Part shown: positions 35,538 to 42,500 of the stretch, piece after piece
Layout of the letters: the number at the start of each line of letters is the position of its first letter
How positions within the stretch are numbered: the first letter of the stretch is position 1
From: Neocallimastix lanati (nom. inval.)
Lineage: Eukaryota; Neocallimastigomycota; Neocallimastigomycetes; Neocallimastigales; Neocallimastigaceae
Length of the DNA stretch: 42,500 nucleotides
Assembly: GCA_016946835.1 (NCBI GenBank)
Contig: JACVTC010000048.1
Span: forward strand, 482,501-525,000
Direction: 5' to 3'
Notes under the pieces: model-generated
Databases searched by the model: none
Seen by the model: only the letters and a program-made list of their open reading frames with translations
What the model was told of the DNA's origin: nothing
Position numbers and translations under genes: made by a program

Positions 35538-35976
35538 GAAAAAAAAAAAATTTTTTTTTCCTTTATAATAATATATTCAAAAGAAAAAAAAAAAAATAAT
35601 AACAGTAATAATAATAAAAATTCTTAATATTATTTTAAATAAATAAATAAATAAATACTACTAATAATAAAATATATCACTCACCACAAATACACCACAA
35701 CCATACTTTCTTTTCTTTTTTTTTTTTTTTCTTTTAATATTAGAATTTGAATTTAAATCAGAAAAAAAAAAAAAAAAAGAAAAAAGAAAATAAGAAAAAA
35801 TATTTCATTCAATAATATATTATTTTTAATTCATTTTTTTCTTCTTCTTCTTCTTCTTCTTTTAGATATTCAATATAGAAGATAACACGAAATATAAATA
35901 TAAATTAAATTAAAAAACATTCAATCCACTTTTTTTTTTTATTTCTTTTTTTTTTTTTAAATAATATTTTTAAATA
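33662..35976. other. AT-rich region upstream of the CFAP20 gene
   Basis: No gene is supported. It contains TA runs, mixed poly(A)/poly(T), ATT-triplet DNA (34940-35240), (TTA)n at 35507-35536 and a (TTC)n pyrimidine tract at 35840-35862. The ~270 bases before the CFAP20 start are pyrimidine-rich, with a more complex patch (CACTCACCACAAATACACCAC, ~35678-35698) that may lie near the promoter. Confidence 0.6.
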
Positions 35977-36398
35977 ATGTTCCATAATACTTTTCAAGTA
36001 ATTTAAAATTTTTATTAATACAATTTAAATAATACTTCTTTTATAAATATTATATATATATATTAAATATATTAAAATTCAATAATAACGTTAAAATATA
36101 CAACTATTTTTTCTTTTTATAATATTTCCATTATTTCTTATTATATTATAACTATCAAATAAAATAATACATATCTCATACTTATGCACGGTGAAATGAT
36201 CCATCACTATATCACTACTTGTAATAAAAAAAAATATCAAAAAAAAAAATGTAATGACACAAACTATTTTATATATATAGTCAGGTTTCTTATCTATTCT
36301 TTATAGTATTGGGTATTTTATTATTATTAATATTATTAATATAATTATTTAATATTTTTTAATATTATACAACCCTTAGATATAACTATTATTAATAA

Positions 36399-36441
<43 letters not shown>

Positions 36442-37715
36442 TTTATTTTTTATATTAATATAATTATTATTTTTTTATGGTTAAATATTATTCATATTTA
36501 TATCCATTCCTTTTTATCTTCATATTATAATATAAATATATTAAAATTCAAAATAACATAAAAAAAAACACTGACTTAAAAATAAAATAATAACAAATAA
36601 CAAATATGAATATATATATATAATAAAAATTAAAAAAAAAAAAAAAAACTTTTTTTTTTCCTATTTATAATAAAATATATATAGTTCAAAACCACTTCAA
36701 ATATGGGATAAACAAGTTCGTAATGGTCATATAAAACGTATTACTGATAATGATATTCAATCTTCTGTATTAGAAATTATTGGTACCAATGTATCCACAA
36801 ACTATATTACATGTCCAGTACAACAAAATAGAACACTAGGTATTAAATTACCATTTTTAGTTATGATTATAAAGAACTTAAAGAAATATTTCACTTTTGA
36901 AGTTCAAGTTTTAGATGATAAAAATATTCGTAGAAGATTTAGAGCTAGTAATTATCAAGTAAGTGTTTTTTTTTTAAATATATATATTACTTTGTATTAT
37001 GACTAGTAAAAAATTCTTTTAATATAAAGTTCTCAATAATAAAAATAATAGATAGTAATAATAATAATAGTAATAAATAATAATAATAAATAGTTTTATA
37101 AGTCAACTCTGTAAACATTACTTTTTTTGAAAGTATATATATATATATACTGATAAATATAATAATTTATGTATTATCATATATTATGTAAAAAAAATAT
37201 ATATATATTTGTATTATTTCTTTGTTTATTATTATTATTATTATTATTTTAATTTATTCAGTTTAATATAACTATGTAACTATTATTATAAGATATTATA
37301 AAAAAAACTATCAATTTAAAAAAATATTATAAAATAAATATTATGTAACATTCAAACAAACAAAAAAATATCACAATAAAAAAAAAAAAAAAAAAAAAAA
37401 ATAATAATATATATATATTAAATATATCTAATATTACATATATATAAATACATAATCATATATATATAGTCTACCACTAGAGTAAAACCATTTATATGTA
37501 CTATGCCAATGAGATTAGATGATGGTTGGAATCAAATTCAATTTAATTTATCCGATTTTACTAGAAGAGCTTATGGTACCAACTATATTGAAACATTGAG
37601 GGTACAAATACATGCTAATTGTCGTGTACGTCGTGTTTACTTCTCTGATAGATTATACTCTGAAGAAGAATTACCACCAGAATTCAAATTATTCTTACCA
37701 ATTCAAAAACAATAA
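35977..37715 (+). CDS. CFAP20: Cilia- and flagella-associated protein 20 (four exons, ~190 aa)
   Basis: The proposed exons are 35977-35997 (21 nt, MFHNTFQ), 36281-36312 (32 nt, [11 protein letters not shown]), 36685-36958 (274 nt) and 37470-37715 (246 nt). Donors are GTAATT, GTATTT and GTAAGT; all acceptors are TATAG. The joined 573-nt frame gives ~190 residues, close to the ~193 of animal CFAP20 (BUG22/GTL3). Family signatures visible include [68 protein letters not shown] and [17 protein letters not shown], running to the C-terminus without loss. CFAP20 is a small beta-sandwich protein of axonemal doublet microtubules (inner junction) and basal bodies, needed for normal flagellar motility. 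It implies the organism makes a flagellum, as chytrid-like and anaerobic fungal zoospores do. No internal start can replace exons 1-2, because those residues are family-conserved. Confidence 0.96.
35998..36280 (+). other. Intron 1 of CFAP20
   Basis: Donor GTAATT after CAA; acceptor TATATATAG. It is phase 0, joining T-F-Q to S-G-F-L as in the conserved N-terminus. Confidence 0.93.
36313..36684 (+). other. Intron 2 of CFAP20
   Basis: Donor GTATTT after ATT GG; acceptor TATATATAG before T TCA AAA. The join restores GGT TCA AAA (G-S-K), matching the conserved SIGSKPLQ motif. It contains an AAT microsatellite (36397-36438). Confidence 0.93.
36959..37469 (+). other. Intron 3 of CFAP20
   Basis: Donor GTAAGT after TAT CAA; acceptor TATATATAG before TCT ACC. 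It is phase 0, joining A-S-N-Y-Q to S-T-T-R-V. At 511 bases it is the longest intron of the gene, and it contains (ATT)n and a poly(A) run near 37378-37400. Confidence 0.95.
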
Positions 37716-38256
37716 GTATAAAAAAAAAAAATAAGAAAAAGAAAAAAGAAAGAGAAAAATAGAAAAGAATAAAAAATAAAAAATAAAAATAAATAAAAAA
37801 AAAAAAAAAAAAAAAAAAGAAAGAGAAAATACATTTGTTAAAACAAAACAATTTTTATTTTTTACATATAAATAAATATATATAAATATAAATATATATA
37901 TACATTTTTTAGTTGTTCATTAAAAAAAAAAAAAAAATTTTTTTTTTTGATAATAAATAATAATATAAAAAAAAAAAAAAAAGGTTTTTTTAAATTAGTA
38001 TTTTTTTTTTTATTTTTTTTTTTTTTTTTAATTTTTTTTATTTTCCAAAAGTTTTCAAGTTCAAGTTCAATTTAATTTATATTTAAAAGTAAAATAGTGA
38101 ATAATAGTTATTATAATAGTTGAAGTTATAAGGAAAAAAAATAATAAAAAAAAAAAAAAAATTTTTTTTTCTTCTTCTTTTCTTCTGCTATTTATTTACT
38201 ATTAATTTCAATTTCGATTTTTATTTTTTATTTATTTTTTATTTATTTTTTTATAT

Positions 38257-38297
<41 letters not shown>

Positions 38298-38678
38298 ATA
38301 TAATAAATAATCAAAAAAATATATATTTTTTTTTATATATTCTAACATCAAAAACAAATCATATATTTATATATATAAACAATAAATTATTCTTTTCACA
38401 CCTTATTTTTTTCTTTATTTTTTATTTTATTTTATTTTTTTATTTTTTATTTTATTTTTTTATTTTTTATTTTATTTTATTTTTTTATTTTTTATTTTAT
38501 TTATTTATTTATTTATTATTATTTTTTATTCAATGTTTTTATTTTATTTTTTTTTTTTAAATTTTTTTAAATTTTATTTTTTTTTAATTTTACCTTTATA
38601 TATTATAAATACTTTCAGATTAAATAAAAAAATATATATAAAATATAAAAACTACATAAACCATTCTTTCATAATTTA

Positions 38679-38717
<39 letters not shown>

Positions 38718-38995
38718 AAAAATGAGTGTATATAAAAGGAAAAGTATGATTTAAATAATAATATTTTAATATTGGATTTTTTAGGTGATATAAATATGAT
38801 TTATATAATATGTATTATTAAACCAGTATAGTGATTTATATATTATCAATAATAAATTGTATCTAATGTATGTCTATAAAATGAAAGACACATTATGAAT
38901 TTTACAGGGTATTCCTTATTGAGTATATGTTTTGGTTTTAGTATAACTTATTTTTGATGTACCAATAATAGTTGATTAAAAAATAATAATTTTAT
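37716..38995. other. 3' flank of CFAP20 and gene-free AT-rich DNA
   Basis: It starts with A/G-rich 3' sequence, followed by poly(A) and poly(T) runs (longest T runs at ~38261-38293 and ~38683-38716). A TTTTATTTTATTTTTTTA tandem tract lies at ~38405-38515. The patch at 38717-38995 is more complex, with no recognisable protein. Confidence 0.65.
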
Positions 38996-38999
38996 TTAA

Positions 39000-39640
39000 T
39001 CTCAAATAGGTTTTTGAACATAATTTTATTAGACCTGAACAGTTTTGTTTTTTTTTTTTTCGTAATCATGAAGACTGTGTCAGACTCTATATTTCTATTG
39101 GGGAGATTTGTCAAAGAAGAAAAATTTAAAGGTCATTTCACATATGTAGCTTTTCTTGATTTGAAAAAAAGCCTACGACTCTGTTTCCCATTTTTCATCA
39201 TTCTTATAAAAAAAAAAAAAAAAAAAAAAAAAATATTTCACTTTGATATCCGTGACAAAATGTTTTTGATTTCATTTCTAAGCTCCACCTTACTTCTAAA
39301 GCTAGAGCTAGCTCGTTTCCTTGATATGTTATCAAATGAATTTTCTTATTCATCGGTGGTGTTAGACAAGGTTGCCCATTATCCATCAGTTTTGTATATT
39401 TTATTCATGAAGGATACTTTATAAATAATTGTGATAAATATGGTGTGAAGTATTAGTAATAAAAAAAAAAAAAAAAAAATGTTGTGGTGGTCTTTTTTGC
39501 TGATAATATTATTCGTATAGTCCCTAGTGAAAGAAAGATGAAGGCTCTACTTCGTCATGATTTTTTTTTTTGTTGGGCTAATAAAAAATGAAATATCTTT
39601 TGGTACCAATAAATGCGCTAATTATTGATAAATATGGCGT
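39000..39640 (+). pseudogene. LINE reverse transcriptase fragment (palm domain)
   Basis: Pieces in order are RPEQF (39033), HEDC, YVAFLDLKK (39144-39170), then GGVRQGCPLS (39355-39384), NNCDKYGVK and FADNIIRIVPSERKMKALL (39496-39550), and FGTNKCA (39599-39619). These are the conserved palm motifs of non-LTR retrotransposons (GVRQGCPLS, Y/FADD, NKCA). FADD is mutated to FADN (GAT to AAT). At LDLKK the A run is one base longer than the frame allows, shifting out AYDSVSH. Larger poly(A) runs interrupt at 39209-39232 and 39460-39479. This is a non-functional copy of an element family also seen downstream. Confidence 0.9.
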
Positions 39641-40480
39641 CTACGCTAATCTTGATAAATTATTTATAAAGAAGCTCTTTGATATCAAGTTATTTCTGGA
39701 ACAAATAAAAACCGGAATTGAATCCCTTAGACATTGTTATTCCTGAAGTAAAATACGATCATTTGATAATTCAGAAAAAAAAAAAAAAAAAACATATTTT
39801 ATTTCTTTAGTGCATGATTCTTATGAAATAAGAATACCAGCACCTATAGATAGTGTATTTATAGTAGAAAGAATAGAAAAAGTTATTATTTCTCAAGAGT
39901 GATTTTGTACTCCCTTTTTCATCTATAAAAATGACTGTATTGAATATAAAGAATGTAATAAGGAAGAAAAATTTTAATCGTTTGAAATGTTTACGGATTA
40001 TAAGTATATTGAATATGTATGAAAAGTATTGAGTACGGGAAAGGCTGAGAAATCTATAAAAAAATTTTAGTAATGAGCATGAAAAGCAGAATATCTCATT
40101 AATATATGAGCTTCATTATTTAAAGCCGGAATTTTCATTGAGTGAAATTAAACAGATTATTATTTAAAATGTCATTGGGAAAATCATTCCTGAAGATATA
40201 AAAATAACGATTCCAGATTCTTCTCCAGAAACCACTCTAGAATCCGTCTTAGCTCATCGAAAGGAATCCAAAGAAGAAATCATTAGCATTATCAATGGCA
40301 TGATCGACAGTTATATCACACCAGATTATTAACATTGTGATTGTCCTTTCTATGACGATAAAGACACCAAATTTTACACCTATTTATGCATGGCGAGAGT
40401 GTTCTTAGATTTTAATAGTAGTTCAATATTCCCACAAAGAAACACTCATTAACAAGTCCGATATACATTCTCTGAAGTTT
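39641..40480 (+). pseudogene. Decayed LINE-associated coding sequence, unrecognised domain
   Basis: Base composition is clearly coding-like, with interrupted open stretches: EIRIPAPIDSVFIVERIEKV (39826-39886), CTPFFIYKNDCIEYKECN (~39907-39960), and a 54-codon stretch at 40168-40332 including DIKITIPDSSPETTLESVL and EEIISIINGMIDSYI. I do not recognise a domain. Its position just before an endonuclease suggests the N-terminal part of the LINE polyprotein or a preceding ORF, but it could also be the C-terminal tail of the RT fragment upstream. Stops and a 20-base poly(A) run (39776-39792) break it. Confidence 0.6.
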
Positions 40481-40770
40481 TTACATGGCTTCAGAATCAC
40501 ATGAAATCATCCATCTATTCTTCTTGGAGACTTTAACGTGACCACCGTTGATTTATTAAGATAAATTAACCTACAATAGCCTTGGTAACTGGTTTATTCT
40601 TCCCGATTAATGGTTCATCTATTTCATGGACTTGAGGTAGATATTCATTCAGATATTGATTATGCGTTAGTCAACTCAAGTATGTCAAATAAAATATCAA
40701 GTGTTTATTTTGTTGACCATCCTTCTATATCTGATCATAAACCTCTTAGAGTTTATTGAAAGAAAACTAC
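40480..40770 (+). pseudogene. LINE APE-type endonuclease fragment
   Basis: ILLGDFNV at 40517-40540 supplies the catalytic Asp and Asn of AP-endonuclease-like LINE nucleases. DIDYALVNSSM follows near 40656-40690, and VDHPSISDHKPL at ~40713-40747 supplies the SDH catalytic triad end. A TAA follows the GDFN motif at ~40562 and the frame shifts once. Earlier catalytic motifs are not clearly visible. The domain nicks target DNA to prime reverse transcription in intact elements. Confidence 0.88.
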
Positions 40771-41815
40771 CACAAATGAATCATTTTTGTTTCTCCCCCC
40801 AAAAAAAAAAAAAAAAAAAAAAAAATTTGTTTAGTGGGATAGGTATAAAAATGTCTTAAACTTAAGAAAGAAATTTGTGAATTACAATTAATTTAATTTG
40901 ACGTTCTTAGTGAAAGACCGGGGAATGGAGAAAAACTTTCAACAGATTGTATAGTTGAAAAAAATTCAATCAACACTACTAATTCCATTGCTAAAGGATC
41001 TATCGAATACATTGTCTACAGAAATAAGAAAAGCGATGTTTAGAAATGAATGTCCCATAAAATATATTGTCTTTAAAAGGTAAAAACATATAACGTATAA
41101 ACAAAATTAGCATTATAAATCTACATGTTGTATATGATTCCAATGAATTTGCTAAAATTGTTGACTCGTATAATAGATTATATGAATCAATTCATGATTT
41201 ATATAACGAATTTAGGAAAAAAAAAAAAAGGAATATTTATATTGGATTAAAAATTGGATGTTTGTTAACTCTTAAAATATGATAGTAGAAAAGTATGGAA
41301 ATAAGTAAAAAAAAAAAAGAATGTAAAAATTAATTAATCCAACTTTCACGGTCTCCATTCCTATTAAAAACAATAACAATGAACTAGTTTTTTCCATAGG
41401 TGAGAAATTAATAGCTTGACATTCTCATTATAAATTCCTAAAGTCGGGTTTCTTCAGGTCCATAGTCCGTGGTCTTTCTAAAGATTTTTGGAAAGATTCT
41501 GATGTACACTTAGGAATTTGGAAACTCATAAGGCAACAAGAATGAGAAAAATAATCAAAGATATAAGCGATGAGGAAATTAGTGAGGAGATCTCATCTAC
41601 CCCCATAACTATAAAATTTGTGGTCCTGATGGGATTCCCTATGGAATACTTCAAGGCTTTGATTCCTGATAAAAAAAAAAAAAAATTCAGAAGAATTTAG
41701 GTGAAAATAATAGTAATATTTTCATCTGGTTTTAAATGTCTTAAAGCCTTAATCACTCGTATTTGGAATTGTTTTTTTCCAAAATTATGGAATAACACAT
41801 TGATAGTTTACTATT

Positions 41816-41861
<46 letters not shown>

Positions 41862-42030
41862 TTCATACAATTGTAATAATTATCGTGGTATTTCTCTTAT
41901 CACTAAATGGATTAAAAATTATTGGCAAAAATCATAGCTAATAGAATCTCTGAATATGGAATTAATAAAAAATATATCAGACTATGGATTTCTCCATTTA
42001 TGTATTCAAAGTTCGCAATAATTTCAACTG
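40771..42030 (+). pseudogene. LINE reverse transcriptase fragment (linker and fingers)
   Basis: Downstream of the endonuclease, fragments read FAKIVDSYNRLYESIHDLY (~41149-41205), VSIPIKNNNNELVFSIGE (~41352-41404) and HYKFLKSGFFRSIV. Next comes GPDGIPY (41622-41642), typical of LINE RT fingers, with a one-base insertion before EYFKALIPD. Then come CNNYRGISLI (~41871-41900) and, in the next frame, KIIANRISEYG. A 41-base poly(A) run (41819-41859) sits where the family has two lysine codons between PIH and GDS. The match stops near 42025, followed by 27 A's, so the palm is absent here and is instead found upstream at 39.0-39.6 kb. Confidence 0.9.
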
Positions 42031-42242
42031 TAAAAAAAAAAAAAAAAAAAAAAAAAATGTAATAATCAATACTAATAAATACATAAATATTTATCTCACT
42101 CTCTCTTTTATAATAAAATATAAAATATTCAATATATATATTATATTCTTTTAAAAAAAAATGATTACATGAATATATATATTATTTAGATTTATTATAT
42201 TTAAATTTGGAAGGGAATACACTTTTATTGCTTTATTTAATA

Positions 42243-42284
<42 letters not shown>

Positions 42285-42392
42285 ATATGGGACACGACAC
42301 AGCAACTATAAAAAAAATGGAAATTAAAAAAAAATTATAAAAATAAAGCAAAATAAAATAAAATAATGAAAAAATATAAAGAAGTATTAATA
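42031..42392. other. AT-rich tail after the LINE fragment
   Basis: It starts with a 27-base A run (42031-42057), then AT-rich DNA with a TA dinucleotide array at ~42248-42280. The patch TTATATGGGACACGACACAG (~42283-42302) is the only complex sequence. No gene is seen. Confidence 0.6.
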
Positions 42393-42500
42393 AAAATAAA
42401 ATAAAATAAAATAAAATAAATAGTTGAAATATAAAGTACAGATTGAATAAAATAAAATTAATAGTTGAAATATAAATATAAAGTACAGATTGAATAAAAT
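42393..42500 (-). repeat. Inverted copies of the CAATCTGTACTTTATA minisatellite, running off the window
   Basis: The reverse complement reads CAATCTGTACTTTATATTTC then AACTATT followed by TTTTA repeats. This matches the core and filler of the 62-bp array at 8.4-9.1 kb, in the opposite orientation. Two cores are present (42421-42446 and 42460-42493). One has an extra ATATTT, so unit lengths here are shorter and variable. The array probably continues beyond the window. Confidence 0.93.

Noticed and set aside
42248-42280. TA dinucleotide array as a regulatory TATA region
   Set aside because: TA runs occur throughout the window; no gene starts nearby.

Overview
The window is extremely AT-rich nuclear eukaryotic DNA. 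Its intergenic DNA is almost only A and T, with long poly(A)/poly(T) runs, AAT and TTTTA microsatellites, and short AT-rich introns with GTAnnn donors and TAG acceptors. The best fit is an anaerobic gut fungus (Neocallimastigomycota). A conserved flagellar gene (CFAP20) implies a flagellated zoospore stage, which argues against Dictyostelium-like amoebae. The Ty1/copia and LINE remnants, Q/N/T-rich zinc-finger protein and ankyrin proteins also fit such a fungus. This assignment is inference; no marker gene proves it.

Layout. (1) 1-1368: AT-rich DNA with an AAT array. (2) 1369-4500: intact ankyrin-repeat gene. It is followed by a duplicated fragment of its 3' end (~4764-5067) and a long decayed paralogue (~6262-8300) broken by homopolymer runs. 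(3) 8336-9135: minisatellite with 62-bp units. (4) ~9480-11340, minus strand: remnant of a Ty1/copia element (integrase C-terminus plus reverse transcriptase). (5) 11340-20937: almost gene-free AT-rich DNA with tandem and inverted repeats. (6) 20938-25380: a C2H2-type zinc-finger gene with four exons. (7) 25381-28181: repeats, including a degenerate satellite. (8) 28182-33656: a complete-length Ty1/copia element with two LTRs and a perfect 5-bp target-site duplication (ATATC), whose reading frames are heavily broken. (9) 35977-37715: CFAP20 in four exons, the first two only 21 and 32 nt. (10) 39000-42060: decayed LINE sequence; a piece carrying the RT palm lies upstream of a piece carrying the endonuclease and RT fingers. 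(11) The last ~105 bases hold the same repeat family as 8.4-9.1 kb, in the opposite orientation.

Only three genes look functional: the ankyrin protein, the zinc-finger protein (probable transcription factor) and CFAP20. They share no evident pathway. The rest is mobile-element and gene debris in simple-sequence DNA. The most notable signal is mutational. In decayed genes, short A runs, often at Lys-Lys codons, have grown by one base up to about 40 bases. The intact genes tolerate only in-frame repeat growth (Q, N, T, MN, KN tracts).
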